Positions 14,830-22,108 of a DNA stretch of 23,383 nt are shown piece by piece. The position numbers and the translations under genes are program-made. The DNA lies in assembly GCA_036268375.1 (NCBI GenBank), contig DATAUH010000001.1:1-23383 (forward strand), given 5' to 3'. The DNA comes from PALSA-243 sp036268375. Lineage in GTDB: Bacteria > Acidobacteriota > Terriglobia > Bryobacterales > Bryobacteraceae. Each line of letters begins with the position of its first letter. Position 1 is the first letter of the stretch. The notes beneath the pieces were generated by a model, which did no database searches, had not been told where the DNA came from, and saw only the letters and a list, made by a program, of their open reading frames with translations.

Positions 14830-16308
14830 TCATAATTTTACGGTGACCGTCTTCACTTCGGTATATTGCTGCAATCCGTACTCGCCCAATTCGCGCCCGA
14901 TCCCGGATTGCTTGAACCCGCCAAACGGCGCGCGCGGGTCGAGCACGTTATAGCAGTTCACCCACACCGTGCCGGCCCGCACGCTGTTGGAAATCGCCAG
15001 CGCCTTCGTGATGTCCTTCGTCCACACGGCCGCCGCCAGCCCATACGTCGTCTTATTCGCGCGTTCCACCACTTCATCCGCGCTCTTGAATGGAATGATG
15101 CTCATCACCGGCCCGAAAATCTCCTCGCGCGCGATCTTCATCTCATCCTTTACGTCTGCGAATACCGTCGGCTGGATAAAATAGCCTTTATCGCCCACGC
15201 GTCCGCCGCCGCACACCAACTTCGCGCCTTCGCTCTTTCCCGAATCGATGTATCCCATCACCTTGTCGAACTGCGCATCGTCCACCTGCGGCCCTTGCTC
15301 TGTTTTCGGGTCGAACGGATCGCCGACACGCCTCTTGCTGGCGCGCGCGCCGCTCTTTTCGACAAATTCGTCGTAAATCTTCTGTTCCACGAACACGCGC
15401 GAGCCCGCGCAACAGCACTGCCCGTGATTGAAGAACAGCCCGAAATGCGCGCCTTCCACCGCCTCGTCGATGTTCGTGTCCGCGAATACGATGTTCGGGC
15501 TCTTTCCGCCCAATTCCAGCGTCACGCGCTTCAGGTTCGATTTCGCGGCCGCCTCCATGATGATCTGGCCTACTTCCGTCGACCCCGTGAACGCCACTTT
15601 ATCCACGTCCATGTGCCGCGCAATCGCGCCGCCCGCTGTCGGCCCGTACCCAGGCAAAATGTTCACCACGCCTTCGGGATATCCCGCTTCAACCAGCAGT
15701 TCACCCACGCGCAGCGCCGAAAGCGGCGTCTGCTCCGCCGGCTTCATCACCACCGTATTGCCCGTTGCCAGCGCCGGGGCCAGTTTCCAGGCCTGCATCA
15801 ACAGCGGAAAATTCCACGGAATGATCTGCCCCACCACGCCTACAGGCTCCAGCCGCGTATAGCAGAAGTAGTCGCCGTCAATCGGAATCGTTCGGCCCTG
15901 AATCTTGTCCGACCAGCCCGCGAAGTACCGGTAACACGCAATCGACGCCGGCACGTCCACCGCCCGCGCCACGCCCAACGGTTTGCCGTTGTCAAGCGAC
16001 TCCAGCGCCGCCAACTCGTCGGCATGCTTTTCCATTAAGTCGGCCAGCTTGTTCAGCAGCCGTCCGCGATCCGAAGCCTGCATCTTGCGCCACGGACCTT
16101 TTTCGAACGCCGCGCGCGCCGCGGCTACCGCTATATTCACGTCGGCGGCGTCGGCTTCCGCCACCTGGCAAATCTCTTCACCCGTTGCGGGATTGATTGT
16201 GGGGAAAGTCTTGCCGGATTGCGACGCAACCCAGCGGTTGTTGATCAGAAGCTTGGTTGCCGAAACATCGACGTGGTGTTTGGCGGAGAGAGGCATCACT
16301 GAGGCCAT
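14830..16308 (-). CDS. NAD(P)-dependent aldehyde dehydrogenase (ALDH1/2-like)
   Basis: The 492-residue enzyme is a standard class-3-fold aldehyde dehydrogenase that oxidises aldehydes to acids. Visible landmarks are the PWNFPLLMQAWKLAPAL cofactor segment, FTGSTEVG of the Rossmann fold and the general base E265 in LELGGKSPN. The catalytic cysteine is C299, the middle one of GQCCCAGSR. EEIFGPV and PFGGFKQSGIGRE follow near the end. It most resembles ALDH1/ALDH2-type enzymes, so the substrate range may be broad. No signal peptide is present and the enzyme is cytoplasmic. A GGAGC ribosome binding site precedes the ATG at 16308. It is probably the first gene of a minus-strand run with the esterase and GH3 genes. 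Whether it processes aromatic aldehydes released by them is speculation. Confidence 0.95.
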   Translation of the reverse strand: MASVMPLSAKHHVDVSATKLLINNRWVASQSGKTFPTINPATGEEICQVAEADAADVNIAVAAARAAFEKGPWRKMQASDRGRLLNKLADLMEKHADELAALESLDNGKPLGVARAVDVPASIACYRYFAGWSDKIQGRTIPIDGDYFCYTRLEPVGVVGQIIPWNFPLLMQAWKLAPALATGNTVVMKPAEQTPLSALRVGELLVEAGYPEGVVNILPGYGPTAGGAIARHMDVDKVAFTGSTEVGQIIMEAAAKSNLKRVTLELGGKSPNIVFADTNIDEAVEGAHFGLFFNHGQCCCAGSRVFVEQKIYDEFVEKSGARASKRRVGDPFDPKTEQGPQVDDAQFDKVMGYIDSGKSEGAKLVCGGGRVGDKGYFIQPTVFADVKDEMKIAREEIFGPVMSIIPFKSADEVVERANKTTYGLAAAVWTKDITKALAISNSVRAGTVWVNCYNVLDPRAPFGGFKQSGIGRELGEYGLQQYTEVKTVTVKL

Positions 16309-16397
16309 AGAAAGCTCCTTTGGTAGGTCAAGCCTTCACAAGTTGTGTTAGCTACATAGACATTATCACGCGCCCCGGCGCGAGCCGCCGCCTACGC

Positions 16398-16403
16398 CAT
16401 AAT
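16398..16403 (+). promoter_or_regulatory. -10-like hexamer six bases before the carbamoylase start (leaderless candidate)
   Basis: CATAAT at 16398-16403 matches the -10 consensus at five of six positions. It lies exactly six bases before the ATG at 16410, and no Shine-Dalgarno sequence exists. The transcript would start at or beside the ATG. Confidence 0.45.
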
Positions 16404-16409
16404 CGTTTT

Positions 16410-17723
16410 ATGCAAAATCGCGCTCTTCGCGCAGCGTCGCTTTTCGCACTCTCTCTCGCGTGCCTCACGATCACTCGCGCACAGTCCACGAGCGCCCTTC
16501 GTGTAAATGCCCCGCGCATCTCTGAACACCTCACCGCTCTCTCAAAATTCGGCGCCAATCCCCAAGGCGGCGTCAGCCGCGTCGCCTACACTCAAGCCGA
16601 TCTCGATGGTCGCGCCTACGCCATCAATCTCATGAAGAACGCCGGACTCGACGTGCACATCGATCTCGCGGGCAACATGGTCGGCACGCGCCCGGGCCGC
16701 GAAGCATCGCTCCAAACGCTCATGATCGGCTCTCACATTGACTCCGTGCCCATGGGCGGCAACTACGATGGCGACGTGGGCTCGCTTTCCGCTATCGAAG
16801 TCGCGCAGACGCTCAAAGAACACAGCGTGACGTTGCGTCATCCACTGGAAGTCATCATCTTTCAGAACGAGGAAGGTGGCACGGTCGGCAGCAAGGCGCT
16901 CGGCGAAGGCTTAACCGCCGCGCAGCTCAACCTCGTCTCGCAAAGTGGCAAAACCGTTCGCGACGGCATACGGGCCCTCGGCGGCAATCCCGATCGTATC
17001 GCCGAAGCTCGCCTCAAACCCGGCAGCCTCGCTGCCTATTTCGAACTGCACATCGAACAGGGCGGCCAGTTGGAGCGTCACAAAATCCAGATCGGCGTCG
17101 TCGAAGGAATTGTCGGGATTCTGCACTCCGAGGTCACTATCGAAGGTTTCGGCAATCACGCCGGTACTACGCCGATGGATCAACGCCGCGACGCCATGCT
17201 CGCCGCCGCCCGCTTCATCGAAAAAGTGAACCAGGTCGTCACCGCCACGCCCGGCGCTCAGGTCGGCACGGTCGGTTGGCTGAAGGCCGAACCCGGCGCA
17301 TACAACGTCGTCCCCGGAAAAGTCACGCTCGGCCTCGAACTGCGTGATCTCGACGAAAAGAAATTCGTCGCTCTCTTCCGTCAGCTACGAACCGCATCCG
17401 AAGCCATCGGCAAAATGAATCAGACGAAGTTTACCTTCAGCGAACCCGTCATCGTCCATCCCGCGCTCACCGCCGCGCCGCTGCGTAAACTCATCGACGA
17501 CTCCGCTCACGCGCTCGGCTTCACGACCCTGCTGCTTCCCAGCGGCGCTGGCCACGACGCCCAGGAAATCGCCCGCATCGTCCCCGCCGGTATGATCTTC
17601 GTCCCCAGCATCGGCGGCATCAGTCACTCGCCCAAAGAATTCTCGCGCCCTGAAGATATCCAGAACGGCGCCAACGTCCTGCTGCAAACCGTGCTGAAAG
17701 CCGACGCGAGCTCATCCAACTAG
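16410..17723 (+). CDS. M20-family Zn-dependent amidase (N-carbamoyl-amino-acid hydrolase/allantoate amidohydrolase), exported
   Basis: The 437-residue mature-plus-signal protein matches the hydantoinase/carbamoylase family, which removes ureido groups from N-carbamoyl amino acids or allantoate. The two-metal ligands are in place: H109 in GSHIDS, D120 in NYDGD, E155 after the base E154 in QNEEGG, H214 in ELHIEQG and H406 in GGISHSPKEF. GNHAGTTPM of the dimerisation domain is also seen. The ATG at 16410 begins a clear signal peptide (about 1-25, ending TRAQ), unusual for enzymes that are normally cytoplasmic. The frame is open to 16320, but that extension lies before a signal peptide and lacks a ribosome binding site. 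No hydantoinase or purine-degradation gene is nearby, so the substrate is open. Confidence 0.88.
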   Translation: MQNRALRAASLFALSLACLTITRAQSTSALRVNAPRISEHLTALSKFGANPQGGVSRVAYTQADLDGRAYAINLMKNAGLDVHIDLAGNMVGTRPGREASLQTLMIGSHIDSVPMGGNYDGDVGSLSAIEVAQTLKEHSVTLRHPLEVIIFQNEEGGTVGSKALGEGLTAAQLNLVSQSGKTVRDGIRALGGNPDRIAEARLKPGSLAAYFELHIEQGGQLERHKIQIGVVEGIVGILHSEVTIEGFGNHAGTTPMDQRRDAMLAAARFIEKVNQVVTATPGAQVGTVGWLKAEPGAYNVVPGKVTLGLELRDLDEKKFVALFRQLRTASEAIGKMNQTKFTFSEPVIVHPALTAAPLRKLIDDSAHALGFTTLLLPSGAGHDAQEIARIVPAGMIFVPSIGGISHSPKEFSRPEDIQNGANVLLQTVLKADASSSN

Positions 17724-17753
17724 GCCGGGACCCCGCCGATCTCAGGCCCGGCC
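17723..17753 (+). terminator. GC-rich stem-loop after the carbamoylase gene
   Basis: GGCCGGG (17723-17729) pairs with CCCGGCC (17747-17753) across a 17-base loop, starting at the last base of the stop codon. No T-run follows, so termination would need Rho or be incomplete. It may instead protect the 3' end of the mRNA. Confidence 0.35.
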
Positions 17754-17772
17754 GCCAAACCAAATCTTCCCC

Positions 17773-17812
17773 TTGCACTTCTACAAGACTTCCGCTACCC
17801 TTCCTGTAGAAG
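17773..17812 (+). promoter_or_regulatory. padR promoter with spanning inverted repeat (likely PadR operator)
   Basis: TTGCAC (17773-17778) and TACCCT (17796-17801) are 17 bases apart. The perfect 8-base inverted repeat CTTCTACA (17778-17785) / TGTAGAAG (17805-17812) flanks the -10 box, with 19 bases between the arms. PadR proteins usually repress their own operon, so this repeat is the best operator candidate. AGGG just before the ATG at 17825 serves as ribosome binding site. Confidence 0.6.
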
Positions 17813-17824
17813 CAACAGGGAACT

Positions 17825-18151
17825 ATGTCGCGCATCGATCTCCCCCAAGGCACCCTCGACCTCCTCATCCTACGCACCCTATCGCTCGCGCCCCAGCACG
17901 GATGGGGCATTTCCGAGCGCGTGCAGCAAATGTCCCGCGAGGTCCTCTGCATTCAACAGGGCTCGCTCTACCCCGCCCTACATCGGCTCGAACGCCGCGG
18001 CTGGATCAAGGCCCGGTGGGGCAAGTCGGAGAACAATCGCCGCGCCCGTTATTACGAACTCACCAAGACCGGCCGCAAACAACTCGAAACCGAAACCGGC
18101 CTCTGGAAACAGTTAACCTCCGCCGTCAATCAGGTGCTCGGCGAATCCTGA
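17825..18151 (+). CDS. PadR-family transcriptional regulator
   Basis: The 108-residue protein is a compact winged-helix repressor of the PadR-like type that accompanies ADOP permeases. It begins with the conserved QGTLDLLILRTLSLAPQHGW segment (residues 8-27). The recognition helix GSLYPALHRLERRGWI follows, then the wing with RRARYYELTKTGRKQL, and a short C-terminal dimerisation helix (ETGLWKQLTSAVNQVL). Length is normal for subfamily 2. The permease gene begins eight bases after its stop, and the stop overlaps the permease ribosome binding site. The pair is thus an operon with translational coupling. It probably represses its own promoter through the inverted repeat at 17778-17812. The inducing signal is unknown. 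Confidence 0.93.
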   Translation: MSRIDLPQGTLDLLILRTLSLAPQHGWGISERVQQMSREVLCIQQGSLYPALHRLERRGWIKARWGKSENNRRARYYELTKTGRKQLETETGLWKQLTSAVNQVLGES

Positions 18152-18159
18152 GGATCACC

Positions 18160-20808
18160 ATGCTGAGCGATCTCCTCTTCCGTCTTCGCACTCTCTTCCG
18201 CGCCAAATCGATGGACACGGGACTCGATGAGGAGCTACAGTTCCACATCGATCGCCAACTCGAAAAACACCTTCAGGCCGGACTCTCGCCCGAGGAAGCG
18301 CGCCGCCGTCTCTACCTCGAGTTCGGCGGTCCCGCGCAGGTCCGTGAGGAGTGCCGCGAGGCGCGCGGCGTGCGCCCCCTCGAAGCGCTCTCGCAGGATC
18401 TCCGCTACGGCTTTCGAACCCTCCGCAAGAATCCCGGCTTCACCACCGTCGCCTTGATCACGCTCGCGCTCGCCATCGGCGCCAACACTGCGATCTTTTC
18501 CGTCGTCTACAGCGCTCTTTTGCGACCTCTGCCCTACACCGACCCCGATCACCTCATCGTGCTTAACGAGACCCATCCCCGCATCGGCACGGTCAGCGTC
18601 TCCTATCCCAACTACCTCGATTGGCGCGCGCAAAACCACGTCTTTTCCGAAATGGCGCTGGTGGTCGGCGTGGGATACAACCTCTCAGGCATCTCTCAAC
18701 CCGAAACGATCACCGGGCAGGCGGTCACTTCCAACTACCTCTCGCTCATCGGCGTGCATCCGCTCCTTGGCCGCGACTTCGAGCCTTCCGAAGACAAGCC
18801 CGGCGCTACCCCCGTAGTCATGCTCACCTACCCGCTCTGGCAATCGCACTTCGGAGGCCGCCGGGACGTGCTTGGAAGCAATATTTCGCTCGATGGCCGC
18901 GGCTTCACCGTCATCGCGGTTCTCCCGCCCGGCTTCCGCGCGGTCGAGACAGTAAGCGTTCTCGCGCCTTTGGGCGTCTGGCTCACCAAGAATTCCTACG
19001 CGTTCGAACGAGGCAATCGCGGGGATACCGTGGCCATTGGCCGCATCACAAACGGAGTTACGCTTGCACAGGCGCGCGCCGAAATGGTAGCCATCGCAGC
19101 GCGCCTGGCCGCCGCATATCCGGAAGCGAACAATCAATTTGGCATCTCTCTTCAACCCATCCGGGAACTCTTTGTGGGCGATATCCGGCCGGCCCTGCTG
19201 GTGCTGTTCGCCGCTGTCATGTTCGTGCTGCTCATCGCGTGCGCCAATCTCGCCAATCTCTTCCTGATGCGCGCCGCCGGCCGCACTCGCGAAATCGCGC
19301 TGCGCATCGCCATTGGCGCCACGGGCGGGCGCATCATCCAACAGATGCTCGCCGAGAGTTTCGTCGTCGCCGGATTCGGCGGCGCACTCGGCCTTGGCCT
19401 GGCCGTCGCCGGAATGCGCGCCATGAAAAGTTTCATCCCCGCAGCTGCGCTGTCCGGCGATGCGGCGAATCTAAACCTGGCGGTGTTGCTGTTCGCGCTC
19501 GCGGCCGCCGTCCTCTCCGCCATCGCCTTTGGGCTGGCTCCCGCAATGCAGTCCATCCGCGCAGGCGTACATTCGCGCCTCAAAGAAAGCGGGAAATCCA
19601 CCACCAGCGGAGTCCGTCAAAATCGCTGGCGAACCACGCTGGTTGTGGCCGAGCTCGCACTCTCCGTAATCCTCCTGGCAGGCGCCGGCCTGATGATGAA
19701 AAGCGTCTACCGCCTCGTAGCCGTCGACCCCGGTTTCCGCCCCCATCATCTGCTTCGGCTGGACCTGGGCCTGACCTCTTTGAAGTATCCAAACGACACC
19801 GCGATCCGTGCGTTCTGGCGCCAGTTGCTGGACGGAGTCCGCGCACTACCCGAAGTGGAGAGCGCAGCCCTGGGCACCAATGTTCCGCTCACCAACAGCC
19901 ACAGCCGCGGCGACATCACTGTCGAAGGAATGCCGCTGCCGGCCCCCGGCAGCTTCCCGCACCCCGATCGTCACGCTGTAAGTCTCGGCTATTTGCGCAC
20001 CCTCGGGGTCCGGTTGCTCGCTGGCCGCGACTTCACCGAAAGCGATTCCGAAACCGTGCCCCCGGTGGCTTTAGTCAATGCTCGTATCGCGCGCGACCTC
20101 TTCCCTGGACAAAACCCCGTCGGCAAACGGTTCATGTCCGGCCGGCCCGATTGGGCGAGAAAACCGGAATGGATCACCATCGTCGGCGTCGTTGACGACA
20201 CCCGCATGTACGGCCTCGCGAATCCCTCCCGCCTCGAAATCTACCGGCCCCTCGCGCAAGTTGCTCCCGATGAAATGGATCTCATCGTGAAATCGCGCAT
20301 CGACCCCACTTCACTCACCTCATCCATTCGCAGCGTGTTGGCCTCCATCGATCGCAACCAGCCCATCACCTCCATCAGCACCATGGATCAGCTCGTGCAG
20401 GACTCCGTCGGCAGCCGCCGCCTCACGCTCATCCTGCTCGACGTCTTCAGCGCGTTGGCGCTCGTACTCGCAGGTATTGGGATCTACGGCGTCATCTCTT
20501 ATTCAGTCGCGCAGCGCACACAGGAGATCGGCATCCGTATGGCGCTCGGCGCCGCCCGCCCGGACATCATGAAGATGATCCTGCTCCAAGGCGCCCGCAT
20601 CGCCGCCGCCGGTCTGATCATCGGCACAATCGCAGCATTCGCCCTCACGCGCTATATGCAAAAGCTGCTCTTCTCGGTGAGCCCCGAAGACCCCGCCACA
20701 TTCGCCTTGGTCGCCGTCGTCCTAACATTTGTCGCGCTGCTTGCGTGCTACATTCCCGCGCGCCGCACCCTGCGAGTCGACCCGATAACTGCGCTGCGCT
20801 ACGAGTGA
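18160..20808 (+). CDS. ADOP-family ABC transporter permease (MacB/FtsX type)
   Basis: From the ATG at 18160 the protein is 882 residues, matching the other ADOP permease in the window. The cytoplasmic prefix (about 1-75) contains DEELQFHIDRQLEKHL. A first membrane segment (about 95-118, TTVALITLALAIGANTAIFS) leads to a MacB-like periplasmic core, and an FtsX block lies near 345-430 (VLLIACANLANLFLMRAAG). The arrangement repeats once. The last block, with TQEIGIRMALGAARPDI, ends in DPITALRYE, the usual end of the family. A longer reading frame upstream overlaps padR and is rejected. GAGG overlapping the padR stop is the ribosome binding site. No ATPase gene is adjacent. Function is inferred from family only. 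Confidence 0.94.
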   Translation: MLSDLLFRLRTLFRAKSMDTGLDEELQFHIDRQLEKHLQAGLSPEEARRRLYLEFGGPAQVREECREARGVRPLEALSQDLRYGFRTLRKNPGFTTVALITLALAIGANTAIFSVVYSALLRPLPYTDPDHLIVLNETHPRIGTVSVSYPNYLDWRAQNHVFSEMALVVGVGYNLSGISQPETITGQAVTSNYLSLIGVHPLLGRDFEPSEDKPGATPVVMLTYPLWQSHFGGRRDVLGSNISLDGRGFTVIAVLPPGFRAVETVSVLAPLGVWLTKNSYAFERGNRGDTVAIGRITNGVTLAQARAEMVAIAARLAAAYPEANNQFGISLQPIRELFVGDIRPALLVLFAAVMFVLLIACANLANLFLMRAAGRTREIALRIAIGATGGRIIQQMLAESFVVAGFGGALGLGLAVAGMRAMKSFIPAAALSGDAANLNLAVLLFALAAAVLSAIAFGLAPAMQSIRAGVHSRLKESGKSTTSGVRQNRWRTTLVVAELALSVILLAGAGLMMKSVYRLVAVDPGFRPHHLLRLDLGLTSLKYPNDTAIRAFWRQLLDGVRALPEVESAALGTNVPLTNSHSRGDITVEGMPLPAPGSFPHPDRHAVSLGYLRTLGVRLLAGRDFTESDSETVPPVALVNARIARDLFPGQNPVGKRFMSGRPDWARKPEWITIVGVVDDTRMYGLANPSRLEIYRPLAQVAPDEMDLIVKSRIDPTSLTSSIRSVLASIDRNQPITSISTMDQLVQDSVGSRRLTLILLDVFSALALVLAGIGIYGVISYSVAQRTQEIGIRMALGAARPDIMKMILLQGARIAAAGLIIGTIAAFALTRYMQKLLFSVSPEDPATFALVAVVLTFVALLACYIPARRTLRVDPITALRYE

Positions 20809-20888
20809 TAAAGGGGTAAGGGCACAGATCCGGCGCTTTTCCTGTCGTAACCGCGAGACGAGAGCTGCAGTTCCGGCTGTGTGCAGAC

Positions 20889-20894
20889 TAGAAT
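20889..20894 (+). promoter_or_regulatory. -10-like hexamer six bases before the 84-aa gene (leaderless candidate)
   Basis: TAGAAT at 20889-20894 matches the -10 consensus at five of six positions. It stands exactly six bases before the ATG at 20901. GGG directly at the ATG is too close to act as a ribosome binding site. No good -35 box was found. Confidence 0.45.
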
Positions 20895-20900
20895 GCTGGG

Positions 20901-21155
20901 ATGGAAGTCGATCCGCTCCCCGAAGACGTGCGCCAGTACCTTCGCCAATATTTCACCGACGTAAGAGACGGGGCGTCCGAAGGCGACTATTACGTTTTCA
21001 GCGTGAAGTCATCCTCCGGTAAACGCCGCGAACTCAAGGTTCATTTCAAGCTCTTCTTCTATTCGGAGCTTGTCACCGCGTATCTTCATGAAAACGGCTT
21101 TGCCGCTCAGCTTGAACGTGGCAACGTGGAAATCACGAGAGCCTTCCGGCGTTGA
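20901..21155 (+). CDS. Small hypothetical protein (84 aa)
   Basis: I do not recognise this soluble protein. It has an acidic start (MEVDPLPEDVRQYL) and a mixed middle rich in aromatic residues (FSVKSSSGKRRELKVHFKLFFY). A helix follows (SELVTAYLHENGFAAQL), and the end is basic. There are no cysteines, membrane segments or signal peptide. The alternation of predicted strands and helices suggests a small alpha/beta fold. Support for the frame is the -10-like hexamer directly before the ATG and the lack of a better gene on either strand. An overlapping 72-codon frame on the minus strand (21009-21227) is less likely. A five-base stem (GAGTC/GACTC, 21154-21169) starts at the stop codon. Confidence 0.55.
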   Translation: MEVDPLPEDVRQYLRQYFTDVRDGASEGDYYVFSVKSSSGKRRELKVHFKLFFYSELVTAYLHENGFAAQLERGNVEITRAFRR

Positions 21156-21250
21156 GTCTCCACAGACTCGGTGCGCGAAATTATATACTTCCCGGACAAA
21201 CTCTTCAAGGCTCACTACCGTGCGCAAATCACGACTTGGTCTATAAAGAA

Positions 21251-21276
21251 AGCCCGTGCGCCCCCTAATTTGGGCT
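21251..21276 (-). terminator. Candidate terminator of the TIGR03435 gene
   Basis: On the minus strand AGCCC (21276-21272) pairs with GGGCT (21255-21251), followed directly by TTCTTTAT. The stem is short and the loop is 16 bases, with the stop codon inside it. It resembles a weak intrinsic terminator. Confidence 0.35.
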
Positions 21277-21987
21277 GGGCCTTTCGCACCGCTCTACAAC
21301 CGTGACTTCCAGCGGAATCCGCCGATTCTCAACACGAAAGCCTATAGCCTCCACCGCCTCGCGTACCCGATCTCTCCAAGTCATTTGCGGCCGTTGCTCG
21401 ACTTCCGATGTAGACAGCCTAAAATCGAATGCCCCGTTTAGTTCCGTTTCGTCAACAACCGGCGCCGCCCACACCTGCGACAGGTAATTGGTTACAGTGG
21501 ACATCGGCACGGCAGTAAACACAACGTCGCCGCGATCGTTGCCTATCGAATAATGCTCCTCGCCTGTGGCCTGCTTCAGACCTCGAGCGGTTCGTGGCGC
21601 TCGTAACGCCATCCCAGGCACATCCCGCCTCTCCCGGTGCGACTCTAAATGAAATCTTTCCCGCAGCAGGGCCATCACCGCCTCTTGGCGTTCAGCGTCG
21701 TCCAATGGCCGGGCAGCATTCGCCTCGATATCGTAGCGATCTGTCCTCATCCAATCGGGTCCACCCACCACCCGAAACAGTTTGTGTCCATTCAACATGT
21801 CAAGAATGTCGCCAACTGTCGTCGCGCTGGCTTCGAAGCGACCACCTCGAAAATTGTGGCGTGCATCTCGCGCTGTCATGCCGGGCTGGCTGGGTCGAAT
21901 CGACGCTGCCTCGAACTGCGCCTGCGGCCATGCCGGTGTCACCGCCGCAATCAGGCACAATGCCGTCCAACCGATTTTTAAAGGCAT
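21265..21987 (-). CDS. TIGR03435-family secreted protein
   Basis: From the ATG at 21987 the protein is 240 residues. A signal peptide (about 1-23, IGWTALCLIAAVTPAWPQA) is followed by the landmarks of a family abundant in Solibacter-like Acidobacteriota. These are FEAASIRPS, GGRFEASATTVGDIL, VVGGPDWMRTDRYDIEA, LLRERFHLESHRERRDVPGMAL, PVVDETELNGAFDFRL and a closing ERPSPN. The family has no established function; related proteins are exported and often occur in many copies. The frame runs further upstream to a TTG at 22017, but the signal peptide favours 21987. Neither start has a clear ribosome binding site. The argF gene ends 122 bases upstream on the same strand, so a shared transcript is possible. 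Confidence 0.85.
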   Translation of the reverse strand: MPLKIGWTALCLIAAVTPAWPQAQFEAASIRPSQPGMTARDARHNFRGGRFEASATTVGDILDMLNGHKLFRVVGGPDWMRTDRYDIEANAARPLDDAERQEAVMALLRERFHLESHRERRDVPGMALRAPRTARGLKQATGEEHYSIGNDRGDVVFTAVPMSTVTNYLSQVWAAPVVDETELNGAFDFRLSTSEVEQRPQMTWRDRVREAVEAIGFRVENRRIPLEVTVVERCERPSPN

Positions 21988-22108
21988 TCGGAGTGAATGA
22001 CGTCCGAACGGCTGCAATCGTGGATCGTCACTTCGCTGAAGCGCGCGTGACCAAGATGCGGAATGTTGGAGGCGCGCGCAAACGACTATCTCTGCAAACG
22101 CCGTCGCC

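Noticed and set aside
17773..18159. N-terminal extension of 129 codons on the second ADOP permease.
   Set aside because: It overlaps the complete padR gene in another frame. The family start MLSDLLFRLRTLF lies at 18160 with its own ribosome binding site.
21009..21227. Minus-strand frame of 72 codons opposite the 84-residue gene.
   Set aside because: It has no ribosome binding site or promoter-like sequence, and the plus-strand frame is better supported. It is not wholly excluded.
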